64,000 nucleotides of DNA. Origin: DASYTH01 sp036002505. GTDB taxonomy: Bacteria > Actinomycetota > Actinomycetes > Mycobacteriales > Pseudonocardiaceae. Numbering within the stretch: the stretch's first letter is position 1; each line of letters begins with the position of its first letter. The position numbers and the translations under genes are program-made. The stretch covers positions 1-64,000 of the forward strand of contig NZ_DASYTH010000196.1 of the NCBI RefSeq assembly GCF_036002505.1, in the 5' to 3' direction. The notes below the pieces were generated by a model. The model ran no database searches, had not been told where the DNA came from, and saw only the letters and a program-made list of their open reading frames with translations. This document shows positions 24,737-34,234 of the stretch, piece by piece.

Positions 24737-27700
24737 TCAAGCCGACGGAACCGAACGGAGAAGCTCGCGCAGCCCGGAAAGGTCGAGCAGGTCGGCCGGG
24801 CGGAGGGTGTGGTCGCGGCGCACGTAGTGGAAGCCGGCACGGACCCCGTCGACCGGCGTGCCGGACAGGCTCGCCCAGGCCAGCCGGTAGGCGGCGAGCT
24901 GCACGGTGAGCGCCGGCAGCAGGTCCGGGCCGGGCGGGGCCCCGGTCTTCCAGTCGATCACGGTCCAGCCGCCGTCCGGGTCGGCGAACACCGCGTCCAT
25001 CCGGCCCCGCAACGAGATCCCGTCGACCTCGCAGGCGAACGGGACCTCGACCTCGTGCGGCACCCGGTTCGCCCACCGGCCGGCCAGGAACGCGGCCTTG
25101 AGCTCCTCGAGGTCGGTGTCCGGGAGCGCGCCGCCGTCCGCCGCGCCGGGCAGCTCGTCCACGTCGAGCAGCGCCCGCGAGCCGAATCGCTTCTCCAGCC
25201 ACACATGGAACGCCGTGCCGCGGCGGGCGGTCGGGTTCGGCGGGTACGGCAGCGGCCGGCGCAACCGGCGGGCCAGCGCGTCCGGGTCGGCGGCGAGCTC
25301 CACCAGCTGGCTCACCGAGAGCTGGTCGGGGAGCGCCACCCGCTCCCGTTTGGACGCCGCCGCGGCGCGTTCGGCGATCAGCACGTCGGTGTCGCGCACC
25401 CAGCCGTCCGGGTCGTCCTCCAGCGCGAGCTGCTCGCCGCCCGGGGTTCGCTCCAGCGCAGCCAGCTCCGCGCGGACCAGCGCCGCGCCGTCGATCACGC
25501 CGGTTCGCCTGTCCCGCAACGGATCCACCGGCCAGTCCGCGGTCCGCTCCCGGGCCAGCAACGGGTTCTCCGCGTCCGGCGCGGGCGCCTCGGCCCGGTG
25601 CTCGACCAGCGATTCGTCTACTGTGGACAACGCCTCGGCGACCTCGGTGAAGAACGGGGACGGGCCGCGCGGCCGGGAACCCGTTCGCCCCCACCAGTGT
25701 GCGGACACCAGCAGGGTGCGCGCCGAGCGGGTGAGCGCGACGTAGCACAGCCGCCGCTCCTCGACCAGGTCGCGCTCGGCGAACTCCTCGGCGTGGATCG
25801 CGAGCGCCTGCTCGACCTCCTTGCGGTCCGCGGCCCCGTCGAGGTTGAGCCGCGGCAGGTCCTCGGCGTCGCCGCGCAGCTCCGCGGGCAACTCGGTGAC
25901 CGCGCGCAGCCAGCACGAGGAGCGCCGGCGGCTCGGGAAGATCTCGTTCACCAGGTGCGGCACCGCGACGATGTCCCACTCCAACCCCTTGGCGGAGTGG
26001 ACGGTCAGGATCTGCACCCGGTTCTCGGCCACGTCCACCTCGCCGGGCTCCAGGCCGTCCTCGGCGCTCTCCGCCGCGGCCAGGTAGTCCAGCAGCGCGG
26101 GCAGGCTCGCCGACGGGCTGGTCTCCGCGTAGTCGGCCACCACGTCGGCGAACGCGTCCAGGTGCGCGCGGCCCACTCCGGTGGGCCGGGCGCTGGCCTC
26201 GATGTCCAGCAGCAGGGTGCGCTCGACGTCGGCGACCAGCTCGGGCAGTGGCTGGGCGAGCCGGCGCCGCAGCGCCGTGAGCTCCGCGCCGAGCCGGCGG
26301 ACGCGGCGGTAGCCCTCCGGCGAGTACGCCTCGGCCTCGCCGGGATCGTCGAGGGCGTCGACCAGGCCGGCCAGCTCGGTGCCTTCCCCGGTGATCGCGT
26401 CGATCGGGTTGGTGCTGCCCGGATCCGGCGCGTAGGCCGCGGCGAGCTCACCTGCCCGGCGGTACAGCGCGGCCAGGTCGGCCGGGCCGATCCGCCAGCG
26501 CGCGCCGGTGAGCAGCCGCGCGGCCGCGGTGCCGGCCAGCGGGTCGATCAGCACCCGGAGCGTGCTGACCAGGTCGCGCACCTCCGGCTCGTCCAGCAGG
26601 CCACCGAGCCCGACCACCTCGACCGGCAGCCCCCGCTCGCGCAGCGCCGCGGCGAGGTCGGCCATGTCCGCACGGCGGCGCACCAGCACCGCGGTCGTCG
26701 GCGGCTGACCCGTCTCGTCCACCGTGGACTTCCAGCGGTGCGCGACGGCGTCGGCCATCCAGGACACCTCATCGTCCACATCGGACAGCAGGGCGCAGCG
26801 GATGTCGCCGGGCGGCACGCCGTCCCGGGCCCGCAGCTCCTCGACCGCGAGCCCGGCCCGGCGCAGCGGCCCGGCGATCGCGTTCGCCATGGCCAGCACC
26901 TCGGGCGGGTTGCGGAAGCTCGTCAGCAGGCCGTACTTCGTGGCGGGTAGGAGCCGGTTGTTCCCGGCCTTTCGGGGGAAGTCGGTGGCGAACCGGGGCA
27001 GGTTCGCCGCGCTCGCGCCGCGCCAGCCGTAGATCGCCTGCGCCGGGTCGCCGACCGCGGTGACCGGCATCGGTTCGCCCATGCCGAACAGGGAACGCAG
27101 CAGCACGCGTTGCGAGTGGCCGGTGTCCTGGTACTCGTCGAGCAGCACCGCGCCGTACCGGTCCCGCTCACCGCGCATCACCTCCGGGTGCTCGCTGGCC
27201 AGCCGCGCGGCCAGGGACATCTGGTCGGCGAAGTCCATCGCGCCCTCGCGCCGCTTGCGCTCCCGGTAGTTCTCCACGAGCGGCAGCAGCGCGACCCGGA
27301 ACCGTTGGGTGGCAAGGACTCCCCTGAGATCCTGGGAGAGCTCGGCGCGCTGCCGGGGAGCCCGCGGGGCGCTCTCGATGGCCGCGCAGACCTTCCCGGC
27401 GTGCTCGGCCAGCTTGTTTTCGTCCACCAGATGCTCGGCCAGTTCCCCGGCCAGGGCAAGGAGATAGCGGGTCACCGTGACCGGAACCCATTCCGTGTCA
27501 AGGTCCTGCGTCCAGGTCGACACCACCCGGTGAGCGAGCTGCCAGCACGCCGTCTCGGTCAGCAGCCGCGCCCCCGGCTCGGCCGGCAGCCGGAGCCCGT
27601 GCTCGGCCACCAGCCGGCCCGCGTACGCGTGGTAGGTGAGCACGGTCGGCTCCCCGGCGAACACCGCCCCCGCGCGCTCCCCGCTGGGGTCGAGCTTCTC

Positions 27701-27988
27701 CAGCAACCCCGACCCGGCCAACCGCTTGAGCCGCGACCGCACCCGGTCCGCCAGTTGCCGCGCGGCCTTCCGGGTGAAGGTCAACCCCAGCACCCGCTCC
27801 GGCGTCACGATCCCGTTGGCCACCAACCAGACCACCCGCGCCGCCATGGTCTCGGTCTTCCCCGCGCCGGCCCCCGCCACCACCAGCGCCGGCTCCACCG
27901 GCGCCGCGACCACCGCCGCCTGCTCCGGAGTCGGCACCGCCAACCCCAACGCGGCCGCCAACTCCTGCGGACTGATCGGCTCACTCAT
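24737..27988 (-). CDS. adnB: AdnB-type UvrD helicase with C-terminal nuclease
   Basis: AdnB is the catalytic motor subunit of the AdnAB double-strand-break resection complex. The 1083-residue protein has Walker A AGAGAGKTETMA near residue 40, motif II LLDEYQD, motif VI VALTRSARTLL and a RecB-like nuclease at the C-terminus (RGRMDAVFAD, TVIDWKTG, QLAAYRL). ATG 27988 (MSEPISPQ) is preferred to GTG/ATG codons just upstream. Its start lies inside the end of a Fic gene. In mycobacteria adnB directly follows adnA; here 1.2 kb separates them. Confidence 0.88.
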   Translation of the reverse strand: MSEPISPQELAAALGLAVPTPEQAAVVAAPVEPALVVAGAGAGKTETMAARVVWLVANGIVTPERVLGLTFTRKAARQLADRVRSRLKRLAGSGLLEKLDPSGERAGAVFAGEPTVLTYHAYAGRLVAEHGLRLPAEPGARLLTETACWQLAHRVVSTWTQDLDTEWVPVTVTRYLLALAGELAEHLVDENKLAEHAGKVCAAIESAPRAPRQRAELSQDLRGVLATQRFRVALLPLVENYRERKRREGAMDFADQMSLAARLASEHPEVMRGERDRYGAVLLDEYQDTGHSQRVLLRSLFGMGEPMPVTAVGDPAQAIYGWRGASAANLPRFATDFPRKAGNNRLLPATKYGLLTSFRNPPEVLAMANAIAGPLRRAGLAVEELRARDGVPPGDIRCALLSDVDDEVSWMADAVAHRWKSTVDETGQPPTTAVLVRRRADMADLAAALRERGLPVEVVGLGGLLDEPEVRDLVSTLRVLIDPLAGTAAARLLTGARWRIGPADLAALYRRAGELAAAYAPDPGSTNPIDAITGEGTELAGLVDALDDPGEAEAYSPEGYRRVRRLGAELTALRRRLAQPLPELVADVERTLLLDIEASARPTGVGRAHLDAFADVVADYAETSPSASLPALLDYLAAAESAEDGLEPGEVDVAENRVQILTVHSAKGLEWDIVAVPHLVNEIFPSRRRSSCWLRAVTELPAELRGDAEDLPRLNLDGAADRKEVEQALAIHAEEFAERDLVEERRLCYVALTRSARTLLVSAHWWGRTGSRPRGPSPFFTEVAEALSTVDESLVEHRAEAPAPDAENPLLARERTADWPVDPLRDRRTGVIDGAALVRAELAALERTPGGEQLALEDDPDGWVRDTDVLIAERAAAASKRERVALPDQLSVSQLVELAADPDALARRLRRPLPYPPNPTARRGTAFHVWLEKRFGSRALLDVDELPGAADGGALPDTDLEELKAAFLAGRWANRVPHEVEVPFACEVDGISLRGRMDAVFADPDGGWTVIDWKTGAPPGPDLLPALTVQLAAYRLAWASLSGTPVDGVRAGFHYVRRDHTLRPADLLDLSGLRELLRSVPSA

Positions 27989-29117
27989 AGGGATCACCCG
28001 CCGGTGATCGGAGCTTCGTGTCCGCCTCGACAGCGATCGCTGCTATATGCAGGCCGTGCGAAGGAACATATCGGCGGCCCCGCTTCTCCCCCTCTGGAGC
28101 GAGCAAGCGAGCCTTGACCAGCTCGTTGAGATCCCGGCCAGCGACGTTTGGACTGATGTCCGGAACCAACTGCCGGTAGGTGCTATTGCGCAGATAGAAC
28201 CCGGACATGCAGAACATCAGCGGTTCGACACAACGGGGCGGGAGGCCAGCTTTCTCAATTTGGCGTTCGGCTAGTACCCAATGCTGCTCAGCCAGTTTGG
28301 CCCGCAGTTCAACTTGTTGAGCCTGCCGGTGGTGCGCGGTGAGGCAGAACCGGATCCACGGCCTGGTGTCGCTACTCGGATTCCACTTGCCACCGCCCAC
28401 CTTGGCGAGCACCCGGTAGTAGGCCGGCTGGTTGTGGCCGAGGTGCTCCTCGATGGAGGAGAACTCCGGCGCTATCAACGTGCCGTCGCAGGCCAGGATC
28501 AGAGTCTGCAGGCATCGCGCCATGCGGCCGTTGCCGTCCTTGAACGGATGGATCATGACCAGGTTGAGGTGCGCCATGGCCGCCCGCACCATGGCTGGCA
28601 GATCCGAGTCCGCGGTGTTGATCTCCTCAACCAACTCGTCAACGAGCCCGCGAACCTGGTCAGCGGTGGGTGCGATGTAGACGGTGGTCCGGTTCTCCTC
28701 GTCGTAGACATACACCTCGCCGGGCCGCCAGCGTCCCGGCCACCGGGTGAGGTCGTGGTGCTGCATCATGAAGTGCAGCGCCTTCAGGGTGTCCGCGGTG
28801 ATGATCGGACGATCTTCCATCGCGATCTGCAGGACGTAGGTCATCGCATCTCGGTAGCCACGCACCGCGCGCCAGGACAGCTCGTCGGCGGCCATCGGCT
28901 CCTGGTCGTCGAGCGCGGCGAAGGCGTCGTCCACGCTCACCTCGTAGCCCTCGATCGAGTTCGACCCGCGCACCGCGCGAGCAAGGGCGACCTTGCGCAG
29001 CATCCCGCTCCATCGGCGCGGCGCGGCGACAAGCGGACGGAGCCGCTGGTGCTGGTCCTTGATGAGGTCCAACACCCGGTGATCGGCTTCATCCAGGTCT
29101 GCGGGAGAGAACAGCAT
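27981..29117 (-). CDS. Fic-domain protein (AMPylase-type, class II inhibited)
   Basis: Fic proteins transfer AMP or related groups from nucleotides to target hydroxyls. The 378-residue protein has the complete core HPFKDGNGRMAR (HxFx(D/E)GNGRxxR) near residue 200. An N-terminal inhibitory helix SNSIEG lies near residue 50, typical of class II, in which Glu blocks ATP until relieved. The C-terminus looks like a winged helix. It lies between adnA and adnB on the same strand and overlaps the adnB start by eight bases. A less GC-rich promoter region precedes it. I infer a later insertion into the adnAB operon. Confidence 0.88.
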   Translation of the reverse strand: MLFSPADLDEADHRVLDLIKDQHQRLRPLVAAPRRWSGMLRKVALARAVRGSNSIEGYEVSVDDAFAALDDQEPMAADELSWRAVRGYRDAMTYVLQIAMEDRPIITADTLKALHFMMQHHDLTRWPGRWRPGEVYVYDEENRTTVYIAPTADQVRGLVDELVEEINTADSDLPAMVRAAMAHLNLVMIHPFKDGNGRMARCLQTLILACDGTLIAPEFSSIEEHLGHNQPAYYRVLAKVGGGKWNPSSDTRPWIRFCLTAHHRQAQQVELRAKLAEQHWVLAERQIEKAGLPPRCVEPLMFCMSGFYLRNSTYRQLVPDISPNVAGRDLNELVKARLLAPEGEKRGRRYVPSHGLHIAAIAVEADTKLRSPAGDPYE

Positions 29118-29164
29118 AGTCGCATACTAACCGATGTGCGGTCGTATAGTTTCCACGTATCCAC
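29118..29164 (-). promoter_or_regulatory. Promoter/operator candidate of the fic gene
   Basis: The 47-bp gap between adnA and fic is markedly richer in A/T than its surroundings. On the minus strand it holds the related elements CTATACGAC and GTATGCGACTATG plus TATGCT as a -10 candidate near the start codon. The repeated element could be an operator for autoregulation. This supports an independent promoter for fic, and possibly for adnB. Confidence 0.4.
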
Positions 29165-32100
29165 TTATGGGACCTGGCGACCGCTGGGGTGGAGGGGGCA
29201 GGTGGTGCGGGCGGGGCAGCGGGGGCAGTCGGGGTTCTCGCGGGCGGTGTAGGTGGGGCCGATTGTGGACTGGGCGGCTTGGTGGACGGTGGTGAGCCAG
29301 GTGGGGGTGGTGTCCGGGGTGAGCGGGTCCTGGGTGCGTTCGGCGGCGCCGGTGGTGCGGTGGCGTTTGGAGACGTAGAGCAGGCGGGCGCCGCCGGGTT
29401 CGGCGTCGAGGCCGAGCTGGCGGAACGCTCCGTAGGCGGCGGCGAGCTGGTAGACCGCGAGTTGGGGGTGCTCCTTGGCGTCGGACTCGCTGATCGGGAC
29501 CTTGCCGGTTTTGAGGTCGACGACGACGGGGCGGCCTTCGGCGTCGGACTCCAGGCGGTCGACCCGGCCGCGGAGGCGAACGCGGCGGCCCTCGGGGGTG
29601 GGCGGGAGGTCGACGGTGACGTCGTGCTCGACGGCGACCTGGGTGAGGTCGGCGCGGGTGGTGCGGAGCCAGGTGAGGAACGTGTCGAGCATGGCGTGCA
29701 CGCGCTGGCGTTCGCGGCGGGAGAACCAGGGGGCGCCGGCGTCGACCGCGTCCCAGGCCTTGTCCAGCGTGGCCCGCACCTCGGTGTCGGAGGCGCCCGA
29801 GGCGGCCGACTGGGCCAGGGCGTGCACCAGGGTGCCGGTGACCGCGGCCAGCTCCGCGGGGTCGGCGCCGCCGTGCCGCTCCACCATCCAGCGCAGCGGG
29901 CAGCGGATCAGCTGCTCCACTGTGGACGGTGAAACGGAGACGGCGTCGTCCTTGGCGCGCAACGGTTCCGTGCTGGACAGGTCGGGCAGGCCGTACCAGC
30001 CGTGCGGGTCGGCGCCGGGCACCCCGGCGGCCACCAGGCGGGCGAGCTGGCTAGCGGCGCGGCGGCGGCGATCCAGCGGCAGCGCAGTGTCGGAGACGGC
30101 CCGGCGCAACTCGCCCACCAGGTCGGCGAGGGCCAGGGCCCGCTCGGGGGCGGCGATCGGGACGGGCGCGTCGGCCTCGCCGGCGTCGGCCCCGGCGAGC
30201 TCGGCGAGGAACCGGGACGGCTGCTCCTCCTCGCCGCGGATGGCGCTGACCAGCAGCTGCTTGCGCGCCCGGCTGGCCGCGACCAGCAGCAGCCGGCGCT
30301 CCTCGGCCAGCAGCGGCGCGGTCAGCGAGACACCCTCCGTAGTGTCCACTCCGGACAGCAGGTCGACCAGCCGCTCGACGCCGAGCAGCGAGCCGCGCAG
30401 CCGCAGGTCCGGCCAGGTGCCCTCCTGCACGCCCGGCACGGCCACCACCGTCCACTCGCGACCGGTCGCGGCGTGCGCGGTGAGCACCGCGACGGCGTCC
30501 CCGCGGGGAGCCGAGGGCGCCAGGCTGTCCCCCACGATCCGTTGCGCGGCAAGGTGGTCGGCGAACGCGGCGACGCCGGCGCCGGGCAGCCGGTCGGCGT
30601 GGCGCTCGGCCGCGTGGAACAGGCCCACGATCGAGTCGAGGTCCCGGTCCGCTTGCGCGCCAAGGGTTCCGCCGCGCGCGGCCTGGGCGACCAGGCGCGG
30701 CTCGAGGTCGCTCTGCTGCCACACGTCCCAGAGCACCTGCTCGAGCGAGGCACCGGCGCCGATCGTCCGGCGCGCGGTGGCCAGCAGCCCGGCCAGCCGG
30801 CGCACCGGGGCCGCCTCGCCGTCGGCCAGCGCGTGCAGCCGGTCGTCCGTGGTGAGCACCTCGACCAGCAGCTCGTCGGACCCGCGCTCGCCCCCGGCGG
30901 CCAGCTCGAGCCGGCGCAGGCCACGGCGCAACCGCCGCAGCGCCAACGGATCCGCGCCGCCGAGCGGCGAGGTGAGCAGCATCGCCGCGCGCTCCGGGGT
31001 GAGCGCGGCGGGGGTGGCGGCGCAGCGCAGCAGCGTGAGGAACGGGCGGACGGCGGGCTGCTCGGCCAGCGGCAGCTCGTCCCCCGAGGTGGCCACCGGG
31101 ACCCCGGCCGCGGCCAGCGCGCGGTGTAGCACCGGGATGGACCGGGTGGCGGACCGGACCAGCACGGCCATCTCCGACCACGGCACGCCGTCGATCAGCC
31201 GGGCCCGGCGGAGCTGGTCGGCGACCCAGTTCGCCTCCGCGGCCGCGGTGGCGTGCAGGCGGATCTCCACCCGGCCGGGGCCGCCGGTGGCCTCGGGCTC
31301 GGGGCGGCGGCGCCCGGGCAGGCGGGCGGCGAGCCGGCCGACGGCACCGGCGATGGCCGGCGCCATCCGGTGCCCGGCGGTCAGCACGACGGCGTCCGCG
31401 GCGTCGTCGGCCAGCAGCCGGTGATCCGCGCCGCGGAAGGAGAACACGGCCTGGTCCGGGTCGCCGGCGAGGACGAACTCCTTGGCCGCGTTGCCCAGCT
31501 TCTTGATCAGGCGGTACTGCAGGGGGTCGAGGTGCTGCGCGTCGTCGACCAGTAGGTAGCGCACCCGGGCCCGCTCGGCGGCGAGCAGCTCGGCGTCGGT
31601 CTCGAACGCCAGCAGCGCGCTCGCCACCAGCTCGGCGGCGTCCAGGGCGGGCGCGCTGGTCAGGGCGGTGGCGCTGTCCGCGGCCCCGTGCAGCAGGGTG
31701 ACCTGCTCGTACTGCTCGGCGAACCTCCCGGCGGCCACCCACTCCGGTCGTTTGTTCTTGCGCCCCAACGAGATCAGGTCCTCCGGGCCGAGCCCGCGCT
31801 CGGCCGCGCGGAGCATCAGGTCGCGCAGCTCCTCGGCGAACCCGGGCATGGCCAGCGCCGGGCGTAGATGCGCCGGCCAGTGCTCGGCGCCGTCGGCCAG
31901 GTCGCCGGCGAGCAGCTCCCGGATCACGGCGTCCTGCTCAGGCCCGGACAGCAGCCGCGGCGGCGGGAGGTCGTGCAGCACGGATTGCAGGCGCAGCACG
32001 GAGAACGCATACGAGTGGACGGTGCGGACCATGGGCTCGCGGACCGTGCGCGGCACGTCCGGGTCGTCGTCCGGAGTGGTCAGCAGCGCCGTGATGGTGG

Positions 32101-32353
32101 CGCGGAGGTCGGCGGCGGCGCGCCGGCTCGCGGTCAGCACGAGCAACTGCTCCGGGTCGACCCCGCCGGACCGGATGCGGTCGGCGGCGACCTCGGCGAG
32201 CAGCGTGGTCTTGCCGGTGCCCGGGCCGCCGAGGACGCGCAGGAAGCCGTCGGTACCGGCCAGCACGCGGCGGCCGGCCTCGTCCCACACCGGCCGGGGC
32301 CGGGCGGACGCGTGCCGGCTCCGGACGAGCCGCGGCGCCTTCGTGATGGCCAC
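29165..32353 (-). CDS. adnA: AdnA-type helicase-nuclease subunit
   Basis: The 1062-residue protein begins at GTG 32353 (AITKAPRLVRSR). It has Walker A GGPGTGKTTL near residue 45 and a variant motif II, VDDAQH, in place of DExQ. A C-terminal nuclease domain is present (RGRVDRLES, VVDLKTGK, YQLAAA). One Cys in IRCPLRW and three at the extreme C-terminus (CPRCPARTTC) fit the Fe-S staple of AddB/AdnA-type nucleases. It forms the heterodimer with AdnB. In M. tuberculosis the pair is Rv3202c-Rv3201c. The variant motif II fits a weaker motor than AdnB. Confidence 0.87.
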   Translation of the reverse strand: MAITKAPRLVRSRHASARPRPVWDEAGRRVLAGTDGFLRVLGGPGTGKTTLLAEVAADRIRSGGVDPEQLLVLTASRRAAADLRATITALLTTPDDDPDVPRTVREPMVRTVHSYAFSVLRLQSVLHDLPPPRLLSGPEQDAVIRELLAGDLADGAEHWPAHLRPALAMPGFAEELRDLMLRAAERGLGPEDLISLGRKNKRPEWVAAGRFAEQYEQVTLLHGAADSATALTSAPALDAAELVASALLAFETDAELLAAERARVRYLLVDDAQHLDPLQYRLIKKLGNAAKEFVLAGDPDQAVFSFRGADHRLLADDAADAVVLTAGHRMAPAIAGAVGRLAARLPGRRRPEPEATGGPGRVEIRLHATAAAEANWVADQLRRARLIDGVPWSEMAVLVRSATRSIPVLHRALAAAGVPVATSGDELPLAEQPAVRPFLTLLRCAATPAALTPERAAMLLTSPLGGADPLALRRLRRGLRRLELAAGGERGSDELLVEVLTTDDRLHALADGEAAPVRRLAGLLATARRTIGAGASLEQVLWDVWQQSDLEPRLVAQAARGGTLGAQADRDLDSIVGLFHAAERHADRLPGAGVAAFADHLAAQRIVGDSLAPSAPRGDAVAVLTAHAATGREWTVVAVPGVQEGTWPDLRLRGSLLGVERLVDLLSGVDTTEGVSLTAPLLAEERRLLLVAASRARKQLLVSAIRGEEEQPSRFLAELAGADAGEADAPVPIAAPERALALADLVGELRRAVSDTALPLDRRRRAASQLARLVAAGVPGADPHGWYGLPDLSSTEPLRAKDDAVSVSPSTVEQLIRCPLRWMVERHGGADPAELAAVTGTLVHALAQSAASGASDTEVRATLDKAWDAVDAGAPWFSRRERQRVHAMLDTFLTWLRTTRADLTQVAVEHDVTVDLPPTPEGRRVRLRGRVDRLESDAEGRPVVVDLKTGKVPISESDAKEHPQLAVYQLAAAYGAFRQLGLDAEPGGARLLYVSKRHRTTGAAERTQDPLTPDTTPTWLTTVHQAAQSTIGPTYTARENPDCPRCPARTTCPLHPSGRQVP

Positions 32354-32520
32354 CGAACTAGGGAAGCACCGCGGAAGGTCAACTTCGGGGACCGACACGG
32401 CTGGACAGTCGTTCAAAACGCCGATCCGGCGAGGACGGGGCCGCCGGGCGGTGTTCGCCAGCGACGGCGGGTCACTCAATGGCCGCGCAACTTGGTGATC
32501 TTCGTGGTCGGTGGTGGGGT

Positions 32521-32545
32521 GGAAAGCAACGTGACGTTGCTTTCC
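32521..32545. repeat. 25-bp palindrome (GCAACGTGACGTTGC family, copy 3)
   Basis: GGAAAGCAACGT, a central G, then the exact reverse complement. It shares the core and the flanking GGAA/TTCC with the hairpins at 2810 and 3903. It lies between adnA (divergent) and the alkyltransferase-like gene, so here it cannot be a simple 3' terminator. This argues for a dispersed element or binding site. Confidence 0.75.
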
Positions 32546-32619
32546 CTACCAGGCCTTGATCGTTGTGAATGACCCTCCTCTCGTGCTGACTGTCGGCAGG
32601 CGGTGAGAAGCTGCACGAT

Positions 32620-32940
32620 GTGGATGAGGAGTTGCACGAGCGGATCCGGAAGATCGTGCTGGCGATCCCGCCCGGTTCGGTGGCGTCCTACGGGGACGTC
32701 GCGGAGCTGGCCCGGGCCCCTTCGCCGCGCCTGGTGGGCCGGGTGCTGTCCGAGGACGGCGCCGACCTCCCGTGGCACCGCGTGTTACGGGTGGACGGCA
32801 CGCCCGCCCATCATCTGGCCCATCGCCAGCTCGAGCTGTTACGCGCCGAGGGCGTGCTGGCCGACGGCGAGAAGGTCAACATGCGCAGGTACCGCTGGGA
32901 CGCCGTCGAGGTGCACGAGGACCCGGGCCTGTTCGGCTGA
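32620..32940 (+). CDS. Alkyltransferase-like (ATL) DNA-binding protein, MGMT family
   Basis: The 106-residue protein corresponds to the DNA-binding domain of O6-alkylguanine-DNA alkyltransferase (IPPGSVASYGDVAELA, LVGRVLSED, RVLR.DG). The acceptor PCHRV is replaced by PWHRV, so the reactive Cys is Trp. This is the hallmark of ATL proteins, which bind O6-alkylguanine and recruit nucleotide-excision repair instead of reversing damage. The GTG at 32620 starts the conserved part. Its place next to adnAB matches Rv3204. Confidence 0.88.
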   Translation: MDEELHERIRKIVLAIPPGSVASYGDVAELARAPSPRLVGRVLSEDGADLPWHRVLRVDGTPAHHLAHRQLELLRAEGVLADGEKVNMRRYRWDAVEVHEDPGLFG

Positions 32941-32942
32941 CC

Positions 32943-33032
32943 GCCATGTTGGCGCGTGACGTCGCCGTGTTGGCACCTCACGATGTTCACGGCCCGTAGG
33001 AAGCCAACACAGCGACGCGAGCGGCAAACATG
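32943..33032. repeat. 21-bp-period array, GCCAACACAGCGACG type, back-to-back
   Basis: The left half holds reverse-complement units (GCCATGTTGGC ... CCGTGTTGGC, 32943-32974) and the right half forward units (GCCAACACAGCGACGCGAGCG, GCAAACATG; 33003-33032). The spacing is 21 bp. The 3' end of the ATL gene adjoins. The same family occurs at 60918-61040. The remaining 33033-33191 has no gene I can support; it contains CGCTCCGCTCGC-type short repeats. Confidence 0.7.
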
Positions 33033-33191
33033 CGGCCGTTCAGGAGCTCCAGAACGTTGGTCATGCTGTGTTCTTTCGGCTCGCTCCGCTCGCGTGAGCG
33101 GGCCTTGACGTGGTGTCTTCCTTCCTGCGCTGCTCGGTCGCTCGTTCCTCGCTCCCTGCGCTGCTCGTCAGTCCAGACACCACCGGCCCGC

Positions 33192-34181
33192 TCATGTCAG
33201 CCTTTCGTCTGCGGAAGTGCGGTGGGCCAGGTGCTCGGCCGGGATCTGGCCGAGCCGTCCGGCCTGGTAGTCCTCCATGGCCTGGACGATCTCCTGGCGG
33301 GTGTTCATCACGAACGGTCCGTACCGGGCGATCGGCTCGTGCAGCGGCTGGCCGCCGAGGACGAGGATCTCCCAGCCGGTCGGCGAGTTGGCCGGCTGCC
33401 GGCCGGCGGCGCGCACGGTCAGCGCGGTGCCCGGGCCGAAGACGGCCAGCTGGCCTTCGTCCAGCGGGCGGTCCTCCTCGCCGGCCGTGCCCCGTCCGGA
33501 CAGGACGTACACCATGGCGTTGAAGTCCTCCGGCCACGGCATGGCCAGCTGCGCGCCGGGGCTGACCGTGGCGTGCAGGTAGGTGATCGGCGTGTAGGTC
33601 ACGCCCGGGCCGTCGTGCCCGGCCAGCGACCCGGCGATCACCCGCACCAGCGCGCCGCCGTCCACACTGGACAGCAGCGTGGCGTCGTGCGCGTCGATGT
33701 CCTGGTACCGCGGGGTGACCATCTTCAGCTCGCGCGGAAGGTTGACCCACAGCTGCACACCGTGGAACAGCCCGCCCTTGATGACCAGCTCCTGCGGCGG
33801 CATCTCGTTGTGCAGGATGCCGGCGCCCGCGGTCATCCACTGGGTCGAGCCGTTGGTGATCAGCCCGCCGCCGCCGATCGAGTCGGTGTGCTCGAAGGCG
33901 CCGTCGATGATGTAGGTCACGGTCTCGAAGCCGCGGTGCGGGTGCCACGGCGCGCCCTTGGCCTCGCCCGGCCCGTACTCCACCGCGCCCATGTGGTCCA
34001 GCAGCAGGAACGGGTCGGCCAGCGACAGGTCCACGCCCGGGAACGGCCGCCGCACCTGGAACCCTTCTCCCTCAAGGAACCGGCGCCCCTGGATGATCCG
34101 GTGCACCCCGCGCCACGCCGTCGGCTCGGCCAGCTCCGGCAGGCGCGGCAGCGTCAACGTGTCAGCGGTGACGGCAGGCAT
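33192..34181 (-). CDS. Pirin-family protein
   Basis: The 329-residue bicupin has the N-terminal metal site: His in PWHPHRGFET, His in FEHTDS and the pair in GILHNEM. That is the Fe-binding pattern of pirins, some of which act as quercetin 2,3-dioxygenases or redox sensors. The second cupin domain (GVTYTPITYLHATVSPG ... VLSGRG) lacks obvious ligands. GGAGG stands 6 bases before the ATG. A MarR-type inverted repeat lies upstream. The role in this organism is unknown. Confidence 0.88.
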   Translation of the reverse strand: MPAVTADTLTLPRLPELAEPTAWRGVHRIIQGRRFLEGEGFQVRRPFPGVDLSLADPFLLLDHMGAVEYGPGEAKGAPWHPHRGFETVTYIIDGAFEHTDSIGGGGLITNGSTQWMTAGAGILHNEMPPQELVIKGGLFHGVQLWVNLPRELKMVTPRYQDIDAHDATLLSSVDGGALVRVIAGSLAGHDGPGVTYTPITYLHATVSPGAQLAMPWPEDFNAMVYVLSGRGTAGEEDRPLDEGQLAVFGPGTALTVRAAGRQPANSPTGWEILVLGGQPLHEPIARYGPFVMNTRQEIVQAMEDYQAGRLGQIPAEHLAHRTSADERLT

Positions 34182-34234
34182 GTCAGCCTCCTCGCTCCTC
34201 GGCGCCGGGACGGCAGCCGCTCACCCACTCAATG

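Noticed and set aside
29189..31424. Long open frames antisense to adnA
   Set aside because: They follow the codon phase of adnA and show only low-complexity Ala/Gly/Arg/Ser sequence.
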